A DNA stretch of 64,000 bases from Phycisphaeraceae bacterium. GTDB lineage: Bacteria > Planctomycetota > Phycisphaerae > Phycisphaerales > UBA1924. A program made the translations under genes and the position numbers. Where the stretch lies: NCBI GenBank assembly GCA_019636695.1, contig JAHBXD010000006.1:124001-188000 (forward strand), given 5' to 3'. Within the stretch, counting starts at the first letter, position 1. Each line of letters begins with the position of its first letter. The notes beneath the pieces are model-generated. The model did no database searches. It had not been told where the DNA came from and worked only from the letters and a program-made list of their open reading frames with translations. Below, piece after piece: positions 1 through 7,955 of this stretch.

Positions 1-2
1 TC

Positions 3-167
3 TGGTCCGATGAGGCCGGCAATGATCTCGGCTGGGAACTCGACGCCACGCTCACTAAAGCCATCACTCCCAACTGGTCGGTCATGGTCAAAGGCGCCTG
101 GTTCGATGGCGATTCGGGCCAGCCCGACACCGCGCGCCTTTGGCTTCAGACCGAGTTCCGCTTCTGA
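3..167 (+). CDS. C-terminal end of an outer-membrane beta-barrel protein (alginate-export-like), 5' truncated
   Basis: The window opens inside this gene. Frame 3 gives 54 residues up to a TGA at 165-167. It contains 'GWELDATLTKAITPNWSV', a short loop with 'FDGDSGQP', and ends in 'LQTEFRF'. Alternating polar and apolar residues and a terminal aromatic residue are typical of the last two strands of an outer-membrane barrel. The GxELDxxL pattern followed by a Gly-Asp turn resembles the end of alginate-export-family porins. The family name is an inference from a short fragment. No gene on the same strand follows within 400 bp. Confidence 0.5.
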   Translation, partial: WSDEAGNDLGWELDATLTKAITPNWSVMVKGAWFDGDSGQPDTARLWLQTEFRF

Positions 168-365
168 TAACCCTCGCCAACGACCTCCGCTCGCCACGCT
201 CCCACGCGGACAGGTGCGCGGTGGGATCGCCAGCAGCGCTCCGCCGGGCAGTTGTTCCCGACCTTGCGACCAGTGCGTATCCCTCAACCTCGTCCCACAA
301 CCCCTTCCCGCAACCTCATGACACAAGCACATGTTACTGACCTCGTGCCACTGATCCTGCGAGGG

Positions 366-547
366 GCGGGTGACACGACATTCTCGAACACACACGATTC
401 CGTGCCACGATCGATGACGCGGCGACATCGTCGTGCTTCTTCACTCCCTTCTCGCACGACAATCCGCCAAAGCCCAGATCGTCGTGGCCGATGGCACGAC
501 CCTTACCCCTGATCCTGCGTGGCTCTGCGAGCAGGTCAGTGTGCCAC
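366..547 (+). repeat. Dispersed structured repeat, copy 1 (plus orientation)
   Basis: About 180 bp closely matching 2640-2820 and, reversed, 11201-11404. It begins near 'CATTCTCGAA' and ends in 'GCGAGCAGGTC'. The main hairpin is present, but both arms have changed at one position, leaving an A.A mismatch (GATGACG-CGG-CGACATC). A second partial copy of the 'CTGATCCTGCGAGG' end lies just upstream at 353-366, as if two elements had recombined. The rest of 168-607 shows no gene; short ORFs there are by-products of the repeat. Confidence 0.8.
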
Positions 548-607
548 CCACGCCTTCCTCGCCCGAATCTCGGCACACCCCTCCCATGCCTCTGATATCC
601 TGACCCC

Positions 608-1873
608 GTGCTCTGGGCCGCGCCCCAATCCGCCATGACTCCACGGCCCTCCCGCCGCTACGGCTACTCCCACATCACCAACGTGCAATTCAGCACCGAG
701 AGTCTGATCAGCGACGTCTGCAAACTCGTCGAGCGGATCAGGTACGAGGCGTACGGCCGCGCGCGGCACTCGTGGCCCGAAGACCTTGACGAAGACGGGA
801 CGTACTGGTTCATCGACCGCAACATCGCGCTCGACCACATCTCCGGCTCTGCGATCGGCGACAGCGGGTCGTGGCCCGCCAAACGCTACAACGTGCTCAT
901 GGACCTCGACTTCAGCGGCACGATCGAGCAGGACGAGTACGACGCGATCCAGAACAATCCGGATCGCGCAGCCCTGCCCGCGGGCCGCATCAGCGATGCC
1001 GACTTCGCCTCAGGCCCTTGGAGTCCGATCGGCTACGACGGTTACGTCTACGACGACGCGGCGGACATGTCCGCCGTCAGGTTCCGGTGGTACGACGCGA
1101 AGTTGGGGAGGTGGGTGAGTCGGGATCCGGCGGGGTATGTGGAACATACGTTGTATTCCTATGCCATGAGCGATCCGGGACAATATGCAGACCCACACGG
1201 ATTATGGCCCAAGCGTTTTCCTCAGATTTATCACGAGTGGCTAACTCCAACGCCTGTTCCACATTCACCAAATCCGCCACCGCCTTTTCCGTTAACTCCC
1301 AAGACACGTGATTCGACTCCTCGAACAATCGTGCCTCAGAAACAGCCTCCACTTCTTACGTGGAGAGGATGTCCCAGAGCAGCTGCGGGGAAAGGCTTCG
1401 CGGATGTCGCTCAGTGGTTCGGAGATCTCGTGGAGGGTCATTTGACTAACAATCGTGCGAGGTACGTCGATGCCCAATTGGACAAATGTATAAATGATGG
1501 GAAATGGCCAATATTATACTATGTATATTCAATTAATCTCGGCCCTCGTGATTTACAGATTGAATGCGCGAGCGACCCTTGTGCAGCAAAAGAGCGGATT
1601 CGAGATACCATGATACCATTTTATCGAGGATGGGACGAATGGGAAAATGGATATTACTTCATGGGAAGAGATTATTGGGCAATGGGTCCAATATTGCACC
1701 CACACTTGCGAGATTGGCGTATTTATGAGCTAATGAGAAAACAACTGTCACATGCTGGAAGACAATGCTATCATTTAGTATTGGAGCAAGAACACGATAA
1801 TTGTCGTGATGTTTGTGATTACAATAAGGCATTGGCGGAGCCAAGTGTCAATTCGCTGTCTAATAACAAATAA
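608..1873 (+). CDS. RHS/YD-repeat protein C-terminal tip, N-terminally truncated, with a variable C-terminal domain
   Basis: The first 200 residues are the end of an RHS repeat-associated core: 'RIRYEAYGRARHSW', a dockerin-like 'DLDFSGTIEQDEYDAI', then 'LGRWVSRDPAGYVEHTLYSY' and 'YADPHGL' (about residues 165-198), where RHS proteins switch to a variable tip. After the core a proline-rich stretch leads into roughly 170 residues with no recognised fold but with several Cys and many aromatic residues. The DNA becomes visibly more A/T-rich from about 1200 on. A full RHS protein would need far more upstream coding sequence; instead repeat copy 1 lies there and no Shine-Dalgarno precedes either start (GTG 608 or ATG 635). 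It is therefore an orphan tip, possibly silent. By analogy with polymorphic toxins the tip could be a toxin, but no catalytic motif was recognised. Confidence 0.6.
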   Translation: MLWAAPQSAMTPRPSRRYGYSHITNVQFSTESLISDVCKLVERIRYEAYGRARHSWPEDLDEDGTYWFIDRNIALDHISGSAIGDSGSWPAKRYNVLMDLDFSGTIEQDEYDAIQNNPDRAALPAGRISDADFASGPWSPIGYDGYVYDDAADMSAVRFRWYDAKLGRWVSRDPAGYVEHTLYSYAMSDPGQYADPHGLWPKRFPQIYHEWLTPTPVPHSPNPPPPFPLTPKTRDSTPRTIVPQKQPPLLTWRGCPRAAAGKGFADVAQWFGDLVEGHLTNNRARYVDAQLDKCINDGKWPILYYVYSINLGPRDLQIECASDPCAAKERIRDTMIPFYRGWDEWENGYYFMGRDYWAMGPILHPHLRDWRIYELMRKQLSHAGRQCYHLVLEQEHDNCRDVCDYNKALAEPSVNSLSNNK

Positions 1874-1924
1874 TATGACTCTTCAGTGGTCTTTATAGAC
1901 TATTTTCAAGAAGGAACGACATGC

Positions 1925-2515
1925 ATGAGTATCCGCAAGAAGCCTCTATGGTTTAGATTCATGTCAATATTCATGTTATGCTTTATTGGATTAGGCGCCA
2001 TTGCAATATGCTACCATATTGCAACAGGATCGCTTCAGTACAAGCGTGAGCCGGGAGGGCTAGCGTTTGCGGAGAATCTGTGGAGCGAGCTTTCAAGCCT
2101 TGATAACCTTGAGTACAGGTTACTGATTGATCATGAGTCCAGAAATATCCGCGCTCTATCTGCCATGAGAATGGCAAGATATAGTCTTAACGCGGAACAT
2201 GGAGCCATTTTAGCTCGAGCAATTATGGCGCGACCGGAAGTGTACTTGGATCGATATCGTAAATCTGTAGCAGCCATGCTTGTCAGTGAACGTATGCAAT
2301 TTTCGCAATCGACGTGGATTGAGCTTCTGTGTCATTATCGGCTCCAACACAACAATCAGGAAATAATCGAGTTTGTTCTTGATACCTTGTACCAAAGGCT
2401 TCCGAGCCTTCAAGGTCGTGTTGTTGTCACAGATTCTGGCATCACCGTAGATGATCGCTCCATCTGTGATGTATTGCAGGCAATCCATTGCGAGTGCTGT
2501 GTAAATATGCCATAA
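1925..2515 (+). CDS. Unknown membrane-anchored protein, possible partner or immunity protein of the RHS tip
   Basis: Starts at ATG 1925 behind a good AAGGA ribosome-binding site (1910-1914); the longer GTG start at 1886 lacks one. About 196 residues: a basic N-terminus ('MSIRKKPLWFRF'), one strong membrane segment (about residues 12-33), then an alpha-helical soluble part with no family I recognise. It lies 51 bp after the RHS tip on the same strand and shares its unusually A/T-rich composition, so the two were probably acquired together. A small gene directly after an RHS toxin tip is often the immunity gene; that role is inferred from position only. Confidence 0.55.
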   Translation: MSIRKKPLWFRFMSIFMLCFIGLGAIAICYHIATGSLQYKREPGGLAFAENLWSELSSLDNLEYRLLIDHESRNIRALSAMRMARYSLNAEHGAILARAIMARPEVYLDRYRKSVAAMLVSERMQFSQSTWIELLCHYRLQHNNQEIIEFVLDTLYQRLPSLQGRVVVTDSGITVDDRSICDVLQAIHCECCVNMP

Positions 2516-2524
2516 GAAACTATC

Positions 2525-2638
2525 TCAAATCGAGTTCTTCAATCGGTCGAGGCGTCTGAACCAGAGCAAGATGCAGGCGAGTTGGATGACAGCGAGGTAG
2601 TTGGATGACTTCTTGGCGAAGCGAACGAGGATGGCGGG
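2525..2638 (-). pseudogene. IS5-family-like transposase remnant (last ~38 codons)
   Basis: On the minus strand, the codons before a TGA at 2527-2525 read 'ILVRFAKKSSNYLAVIQLAC' and then 'ILLWFRRLDRL'. This resembles the C-terminal helix of IS5-type transposases (R-x-KK-xx-NYLA-xx-QLA-C-x-x-x-W-x-RR). Nothing upstream continues the gene: at 2640 the sequence turns abruptly into the dispersed repeat. It is a decayed end of an insertion sequence, not an active element. No terminal inverted repeats were identified. Confidence 0.6.
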
Positions 2639-2639
2639 C

Positions 2640-2820
2640 GGGTGGCCCGACGTTCTCGAATTCACCCATTATCGTGCCACGATCGATGCCGCTTCGGCAT
2701 CGTCGTGCTCCTTCACTCCCTTCTCGCGCGACAATCCGCCAAAGCTCGGATCGTCGTGGCCGATGGCACGACCCTTACCCCTGATCCTGCGAGGCTCTGC
2801 GAGCAGGTCCGTGCCCCAAG
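2640..2820 (+). repeat. Dispersed structured repeat, copy 2 (plus orientation, best preserved)
   Basis: Reference copy of the family. It starts at 'GGTGGCCCGACGTTCTCGAA' and ends at 'GAGCAGGTCCGTGCCCCA'. Three potential hairpins are visible. The first is CACGA-tc-GATGCCG-CTT-CGGCATC-g-TCGTG (2678-2707), a 12-bp stem with a small internal loop. The second is GTCGTG-N8-CACGAC (2753-2772). The third is CCTGC-N12-GCAGG (2786-2807). ORFs read through it have no coding character. Confidence 0.85.
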
Positions 2821-2851
2821 GCTCGCGCATTAACACCAACACTCACCGACG

Positions 2852-3017
2852 GCTCTTCCCCTCATCCTCTCTTTCTCCTTCCCCTCCTCCGGTGGGATGG
2901 GCTTCCCGCCCGTCCCTACTCCTGCTTCTACGCTTCCCCTCCATCGACCTCGCCCCCGAGCCCACCCAAACCGACTCCTTCTCTCCATCTCTTCCCCTCT
3001 CCGTCTCTTCTTCCCCC
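2852..3017 (+). other. Pyrimidine-rich tract
   Basis: About 165 bp made almost entirely of C and T on the plus strand, interrupted by one palindromic element (2891-2925). No gene is visible. Between it and fcl (3018-3273) the only notable features are an A-rich stretch near 3053-3075 and the palindrome at 3124-3139. Confidence 0.6.
2891..2925 (+). repeat. Short palindromic element, copy A
   Basis: GATGGGC (2896-2902), loop TTCCC, GCCCGTC (2908-2914): a 7-bp stem with one G.T pair, preceded by GGTGG and followed by a CCTACTCCT-like tail. The same unit with similar flanks occurs inside purB (12856-12874) and, degenerate, at 62466-62484. Confidence 0.6.
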
Positions 3018-3123
3018 GCGCACAAACGCGCTCGCGCCTGCGACCCCGTTCAAAGAAAATGAAATTATCCTAAAACCAGCTCACAACGGCACTTGCGCGC
3101 CATCCACGCTCGCCTTTCGCCGG

Positions 3124-3139
3124 TTTTGCGCGCGCAAAA
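3124..3139. repeat. 16-bp perfect palindrome between the pyrimidine tract and fcl
   Basis: TTTT-GCGCGCGC-AAAA, perfectly self-complementary. The T run precedes the GC core on both strands, the reverse of an intrinsic terminator, so it is not called as one. It lies 134 bp beyond the fcl stop codon. Confidence 0.4.
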
Positions 3140-3273
3140 ACGCGCCCCGGAACCAATAGGCAAAGACCCGCCGCACTCCCCCAATCGGGAACTCGCGGCA
3201 GAAAGAGGAGCGCCCATGCCGACATACACGCCCACAGGGCCTTCACCGAGTGATCCGTCATCCCACTCGCAAG

Positions 3274-4242
3274 TCAATCCCGCGAAGGGTGCTCGCGATA
3301 CCACGCGATCGTGTTCGCCAACCCCTCCTCAAAACCCACTCGCGCCTGCCACCCCAGAAGCTGCTTCGCACGCTTCGTGTCCAGCATCCGCCGCGGCTGG
3401 CCGTCCGGCTTCGTCGTGTCCCACCGGATTTTCCGTTCCCATTCTTCCGGCGTTGTTGCAAACCCCGTAAGGCGGCAGATCAAATGCACAAGATCCCGAA
3501 TCGTGATCTCCATCGAAGTGCCGAGATTCACCGGCACCGGCTGGTCCATCTCTTCCGCCGCCCGCAGAATCCCCTCTGCCGCGTCATCGACGTACAAAAA
3601 CTCGCGGCTCGCACTCCCGGTGCCCCAGCACACGATGTGATCCGCTCGGCTCTTCTGCGCTTCGACGCACTTGCGAATCAACGCCGGAATCACGTGGCTC
3701 GTCGTCAGGTTGAAGTTATCGCCAGGCCCGTACAGGTTCACCGGAAGCACATACGCGCTCTTCAGCCCATACTGGCGGTTATAGCCGTCCAGCATCACCA
3801 TCGCGGCTTTCTTCGCCACCCCGTACGGCGCGTTCGTCTCCTCAGGATACCCGTTCCACAAGTCCTCTTCCTTGAAGGGCACCGGAGTATGTTTCGGATA
3901 CGCGCAGATCGTTCCCACCTGGACAAACTTCTCAAGCCCGCGCGCTCGCGCCTGCTCGATCAGGTGCAGCGCCATTGCCATGTTCGCGAAGAAATACCGG
4001 CCCGGGTTCATCATGTTCGCCCCGATGCCGCCGACCTCCGCAGCAAGGTGCAACACCACCGTCGGCTTCAACTCGTCATACATCCGCGAAACATCCGCCT
4101 CGCGCGTCAGATCAAAGTCGCGCTGCCGAGGCACCAGCACCTCGCGGCAGCCTCGCGCTGCGAGCTTCTCGCACACCACGCGGCCGAGAAAACCGGCCCC
4201 GCCGGTTACCACGATGCGGGCGCTGGTCAGGTCTGTGGGCAT
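3274..4242 (-). CDS. fcl: GDP-L-fucose synthase (NAD-dependent epimerase/reductase)
   Basis: Converts GDP-4-keto-6-deoxymannose to GDP-L-fucose for cell-surface glycans; cytoplasmic. From ATG 4242 the protein has 322 residues, normal for the family. An N-terminal Rossmann motif 'VVTGGAGFLGRVV' is followed by the family signature 'GTICAYPK' and the catalytic Tyr-x3-Lys 'YGVAKK' after 'EETNAP'. The C-terminal half has substrate-binding sequence such as 'WGTGSASREFLYVDDAA'. An in-frame ATG at 4251 is possible; the longer upstream reading is not family-like. It stands alone: the gmd partner is not in the window. It is divergent from the pil operon. Confidence 0.9.
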   Translation of the reverse strand: MPTDLTSARIVVTGGAGFLGRVVCEKLAARGCREVLVPRQRDFDLTREADVSRMYDELKPTVVLHLAAEVGGIGANMMNPGRYFFANMAMALHLIEQARARGLEKFVQVGTICAYPKHTPVPFKEEDLWNGYPEETNAPYGVAKKAAMVMLDGYNRQYGLKSAYVLPVNLYGPGDNFNLTTSHVIPALIRKCVEAQKSRADHIVCWGTGSASREFLYVDDAAEGILRAAEEMDQPVPVNLGTSMEITIRDLVHLICRLTGFATTPEEWERKIRWDTTKPDGQPRRMLDTKRAKQLLGWQARVGFEEGLANTIAWYREHPSRD

Positions 4243-4663
4243 GGTGATCATCCAGAAGGAAGGGGCGCTCTTTTCAAACTTCTGCCGACGCCTGCACGCC
4301 GCGTCGGTGAACCGGCACACGCGCCGATGCACCGCGGTTCATCGGCCGACGCGATCGATTCGATTCGTTTTGTCCTCACGACGATCGCGCCTGAGGATAG
4401 GCCACGCCCCCGGGGCCACCCGATTCGGGTCGTCCCCCGCAGGGTTTCCCTGGCGTCGCCGGACCGACTTCTCGGACCTCGTTCTCGATCGACGCCGCCG
4501 AAGCCGCGGCACGCGCCGGTTGTGCGGGCTGGGCAACTCGTACACGAGCTTGTCGAGTTTGCGCTGGTTCACTGACATGCCCCGGGGTCCGATGTTGGCT
4601 GAAGCACGGGGACGGTCCGCCTCGCCGGGAGCGGCGACGACATCCGAGAGTCGGGGGAAGACG
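4243..4663. other. Divergent intergenic region fcl / pilM, with one weak small ORF
   Basis: 421 bp between the start codons of fcl and pilM, so both promoters should be here, but no convincing -35/-10 pair was found. On the minus strand an ORF from ATG 4578 to 4339 would encode a 79-residue, very basic protein starting 'MSVNQRKLDKLVYELPSP'. Its start reads naturally, but the rest is low-complexity Arg-rich and no good ribosome-binding site precedes it, so it is not called a gene. Confidence 0.3.
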
Positions 4664-5863
4664 ATGGGACTGAACGTACTCAACAAAGCATCCAGAACGG
4701 CCATGAACCTGGCGCGCATCGCGCACGCTCCGATCGCCGTCGATTTCGGCGTCACGGCCCTCAAAGTGCTCCAGGTTTCGACCGCCGAGCCTCCGGCCCT
4801 TGTCGCCGCATCCATGCTGCCGACGCCTGATCCGCTGCTGTATGACCCGGCAAAGCGGTTCGCGTTCCAACTGGAACAACTTCCCAAGGTGCTCAAGCGG
4901 AGCGGTTTTCGCGGCAAACGCGCCGTCTGCGTCATTCCCGCCGACCGCACCTTCTGCAAGCACCTTCAACTCACCCGCTCAGACGGTGTCAACCTTCGCG
5001 ACCTTATTCACTCGGCGGTGCCCGCCGAACTCGGTTGCCCGGCGTCTGCACTCGTGCTTCGTCACATCGAGGTCAAGGGCGTCGAGCGCCCGGGCCAGGC
5101 CAACCGCAATGAAGTGATTTGTCTTGCCACGCCGCGCGAGATCGTCAATCGGCTCATGCAGGCGGTGCGATCGGCACGCCTTGAATCTGTCGGCATGCAC
5201 GATGAGTTCACCTGCATGCTCAATGCCTTCTCGGGCATGGGTTCGGAACAACCCCAGACAACCTTGTATCTCGATATCGGCTGGGCGCGAACGCGCGTAA
5301 TCATCGCGAGTGGGAAAGAACTGCTCTTTGCCCGGTGCACCGAGATCGGCGGAAGGCATCTTGATGAAGCCGTGGCCCACCAACTCAAGTATGAACTACC
5401 CCTGGCTCGCCAGGAGCGGCTGGCGATGGAGCACCTGACGCCTGACGGCGTCGAGCCGTCGGTCACTCCCGCCCCGGAGGGAGCCGGCATGGCGATGCTC
5501 AACGCCGCGATGCGCAAGGCCGACGGCGAGGCCAAGTCCGGCCCGGCGCCCGCGGCGCGACGAGCCGACCTCAGCGAGCCGCTGGACATTCTCAAGGACG
5601 AAATCGCGGCGTGCCTGCGCTACTTCGAGTCGTTGTTTCCGTCGCGGCGCGTCGATCGAGCGGTGTTTCTGGGAGGCGAGGCTCGACATCGCGCATTGTG
5701 CCAGCACCTGGCCAAGGCGCTGCGAGTCGCCGGGCAGGTGGCCGACCCGATGGCGCGCGTCGCGCGGACGGGCAACGAGCCGACGAACGGCGTGGATTTT
5801 CACCACCCCCAGCCGGGCTGGGCGATCGTGCTCGGGGCGTGCCTGAGCCAGACGGACCTGTGA
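4664..5863 (+). CDS. pilM: PilM-like actin-fold ATPase of type IV pilus assembly
   Basis: Cytoplasmic actin-like protein that recruits PilN at the inner membrane. The start ATG 4664 follows a GGGGGA site; from here the protein is 399 residues, close to the usual 350-380 plus an insertion. The N-terminal phosphate-binding segment 'PIAVDFGVTALKVLQV' (about residues 21-36) and a second one, 'TTLYLDIGWARTRVII' (about 200), match the two halves of the actin fold. A region around 275-300 is Ala/Pro-rich and likely a disordered insertion. First gene of a plus-strand operon with pilN 36 bp downstream. The longer upstream reading lacks PilM features. Confidence 0.85.
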   Translation: MGLNVLNKASRTAMNLARIAHAPIAVDFGVTALKVLQVSTAEPPALVAASMLPTPDPLLYDPAKRFAFQLEQLPKVLKRSGFRGKRAVCVIPADRTFCKHLQLTRSDGVNLRDLIHSAVPAELGCPASALVLRHIEVKGVERPGQANRNEVICLATPREIVNRLMQAVRSARLESVGMHDEFTCMLNAFSGMGSEQPQTTLYLDIGWARTRVIIASGKELLFARCTEIGGRHLDEAVAHQLKYELPLARQERLAMEHLTPDGVEPSVTPAPEGAGMAMLNAAMRKADGEAKSGPAPAARRADLSEPLDILKDEIAACLRYFESLFPSRRVDRAVFLGGEARHRALCQHLAKALRVAGQVADPMARVARTGNEPTNGVDFHHPQPGWAIVLGACLSQTDL

Positions 5864-5899
5864 CCTCTGGGTCGGCCGCCCGCGGCCGTGGAGCATCCG

Positions 5900-6679
5900 A
5901 TGTTTGATCGCATGAAACGAAGTGAAGGCGGGGCGAGCTTTCTCCCCGAGGATTATGTGCAGTCCAAGGCCGAGCACCGGGCGAGCTTCATCGCGGTGCT
6001 GATGTTCTCGGTGGTGATGTTCTGCATCGTTTCAGCCTTTCTGATCACCAACCGGCGATGGGAGTCGGTCCGGACGCAGCAGAACGAGGTCAACCAGGCC
6101 TATCAGTTGCAGGCCAAAGAGATCAAGCAGCTCGAGGACCTGGAGTTGCAACGGGCCGACCTGATGGACAAAGCCGAACTGACCACCGCGCTGATCGAGC
6201 GTGTGCCCCGTTCGGTGCTGCTGGCCGACCTTGCCCTGGCCTTGCCGGCGCAGATCACGCTTCAGGAAATGGAGATCGTGAGCAAGCGGATTCGCGAATC
6301 GGTGGTGCCCGCTGACAAGGGACAGGTCAAGACCCTCTCTCGATCAACCCGGGTAAACCGAAGCAACGCCAAGACCGAGGCGCCGCGGCCCAAGGTCATC
6401 CCGCCGCGATTCGAGTTTTCCCTGAGCATCGTGGGCACTTCAACGACGAACGCCGCGGTGGCCGACTATCTCTCGGCGCTCAAGTCCAGCCCGCTTCTGG
6501 CGACGGCGGACTTTGAGTACATCCAGGACACGGTGGTGGACGGTCGCGAGCTTCGGAAGTTCAAGATCGTGGCGACGCTCCGCGGCGAAGTCAGCGCGGA
6601 GGATGTAGACCGGGTGCGTGACCGCCTGGGCATTCAGCGTGTGGTGAACGCGGGGTCACTGATGCAGGATCAGGAGTAA
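5900..6679 (+). CDS. pilN: PilN-like inner-membrane pilus assembly protein
   Basis: Bitopic inner-membrane protein that couples cytoplasmic PilM to PilO. From ATG 5900 (GGAG at 5890-5893) it has 259 residues: a short cytoplasmic N-terminus, one membrane segment (about 30-51, 'IAVLMFSVVMFCIVSAFLI'), a coiled coil rich in Gln/Glu/Lys (about 55-100), and a periplasmic ferredoxin-like domain. The cytoplasmic peptide contains 'ASFLPEDYVQSK', resembling the short 'INLLP' PilM-binding motif of PilN. GTG 5888 is an alternative start. pilO begins 5 bp after the stop. Confidence 0.8.
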   Translation: MFDRMKRSEGGASFLPEDYVQSKAEHRASFIAVLMFSVVMFCIVSAFLITNRRWESVRTQQNEVNQAYQLQAKEIKQLEDLELQRADLMDKAELTTALIERVPRSVLLADLALALPAQITLQEMEIVSKRIRESVVPADKGQVKTLSRSTRVNRSNAKTEAPRPKVIPPRFEFSLSIVGTSTTNAAVADYLSALKSSPLLATADFEYIQDTVVDGRELRKFKIVATLRGEVSAEDVDRVRDRLGIQRVVNAGSLMQDQE

Positions 6680-6684
6680 GGGCC

Positions 6685-7230
6685 ATGAAGTTCGGCATGC
6701 GTGAGATTGTGCTGCTCGTGGTGCTGCTGGCCCTGCCGGTGGCGAGTTATCTGCTGGTCTTCAAACCGCAGAATGAATCGATCACCCGGGCGAAGGCCGA
6801 GATCGGGCACAAGCAGGAGATGCTGCGGCAGCTTTCAAAGGAAACCGCGCGGAACGAGGATCTTCGGCGGGCCAACGACATCATCCAGGTTCGCATCGCG
6901 GAGGTGGAAGACCGCCTGCCTTCAGAGAAGGAAGTGGACCGGGTGATTCGCCAGGTTTCGGACCTTGCGGTGCGCGCCGGGCTTTCAGCTCCGGCGATGC
7001 AGAACCTCAAGCAGTTGCAGGCGGCCCAGTATTGGGAGCAGCCGCTGGAGGTCAAGACCTCGGGCACGTTCAAGGGGTATTACGAGTTCCTGCTTTCGCT
7101 TGAGCGGATGCCCCGGATCACGCGCATTCCGGATGTCAAGCTCGTGCGTTCGCGCGGGACGGACGGGATGATGGACATCACGTTCACGCTGAGCATCTAC
7201 TACCAGAACGACGGAGGAGGCAGCCGGTGA
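6685..7230 (+). CDS. pilO: PilO-like inner-membrane pilus assembly protein
   Basis: 181 residues. A membrane segment at residues 8-24 ('VLLVVLLALPVASYLLVF'), a heptad-like coiled coil (about 30-80) and a periplasmic domain containing 'FKGYYEFLLSLERMPRI', the conserved PilO core motif. It forms the alignment complex with PilN and PilP. The start ATG 6685 follows the pilN stop by 5 bp, and the end overlaps the next gene by 4 bp (GTGA), so the genes are translationally coupled. Confidence 0.85.
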   Translation: MKFGMREIVLLVVLLALPVASYLLVFKPQNESITRAKAEIGHKQEMLRQLSKETARNEDLRRANDIIQVRIAEVEDRLPSEKEVDRVIRQVSDLAVRAGLSAPAMQNLKQLQAAQYWEQPLEVKTSGTFKGYYEFLLSLERMPRITRIPDVKLVRSRGTDGMMDITFTLSIYYQNDGGGSR

Positions 7231-7934
7231 ACCAAGACCATGACACCATGCCGCAAGGGTCGAAGTCGTCGCCTCACTCCATTCTTCGCGATCTCTCGAA
7301 TGCGGAGAGCACGGGGAGCGCGAAGGGCCGGCGTCTGAGCGCATATGTATTCGTGATGGCGTTCGTCGTGGTGACCGGAGGCGGCGCCATCGGCGTGATG
7401 CGTCACATGGGGCTGAAGTCGGGCATCGACCTTTCCGGGGCGAACCTGAAATACACGGCCAAGCACGCGGTGCCGGCGGCGAACTTCGAGCGCGTGCTGC
7501 ACACGCTTGAAAACAGCGCATCGCCGAAGCAACTGCCCGCGACAGTGATCACGATTGATCCGTTCCGTCAGGACACCGGGCCGGCAGTGCGCAATGACGA
7601 TCGCGCGCTTGCCGAGGCCGAGCGAGCGAGGCAGCGGCAGATCGAGGAGGAGAAGCGCCGCGCGGCCGACCGCGCCCGCCAGATCGAGAGCAAGCTCTCG
7701 TCGATGCGCGTGGTCAGCATCATGAACGGGCCGATCCCGATCGCCAACATCAGCCTCGGGGGCAAACGGAACTTCGTGAAGGTGGGGGACGTGATTGACC
7801 AGTTGTTCATGGTGGTGCAGATCGAAGGCTCGCGGGTGGTCGTCGAGGTCGACGGCGTGCAATACACCTTGTCAACGGCGGAGCTGATGCACAGCGACGA
7901 CCCGATGGGCGGTTCGCGCCCATCAGGGAGATAA
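7227..7934 (+). CDS. PilP/GspC-like membrane protein of the pilus operon
   Basis: GTG 7227 overlaps the pilO stop and has a strong GGAGGAGG site at 7213-7220. About 235 residues: a cytoplasmic N-terminus, one membrane segment (about 38-56, 'AYVFVMAFVVVTGGGAIG'), a Glu/Arg-rich helix 'EAERARQRQIEEEKRRAA' (about 132-150), and a C-terminal beta domain with 'FVKVGDVIDQLFMVVQI' and 'VVVEVDGVQYTLS'. That last part resembles the homology region of PilP/GspC, which links the inner-membrane platform to the secretin. Assignment rests on that domain and on position after pilO; identity with PilP proper is uncertain because no lipobox is present. Confidence 0.6.
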   Translation: MNQDHDTMPQGSKSSPHSILRDLSNAESTGSAKGRRLSAYVFVMAFVVVTGGGAIGVMRHMGLKSGIDLSGANLKYTAKHAVPAANFERVLHTLENSASPKQLPATVITIDPFRQDTGPAVRNDDRALAEAERARQRQIEEEKRRAADRARQIESKLSSMRVVSIMNGPIPIANISLGGKRNFVKVGDVIDQLFMVVQIEGSRVVVEVDGVQYTLSTAELMHSDDPMGGSRPSGR

Positions 7935-7955
7935 CCGCAGGGATCGGAGCACGTC

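Noticed and set aside
252..512. ORFs at 252-512, 2601-3062 (plus) and 11095-11370 (minus) encode similar peptides and could look like a gene family
   Set aside because: The similarity comes from the dispersed repeat itself; the peptides shift frame between copies, have no ribosome-binding site and read as low-complexity Ser/Arg/Pro sequence.
3124..3139. Palindrome as an fcl terminator
   Set aside because: The T and A runs are on the wrong sides of the GC core for intrinsic termination on either strand.
3250..4575. 441-codon plus-strand ORF opposite fcl
   Set aside because: Arg/His/Pro-rich shadow of a GC-rich gene; fcl on the minus strand has intact catalytic motifs over the same DNA.
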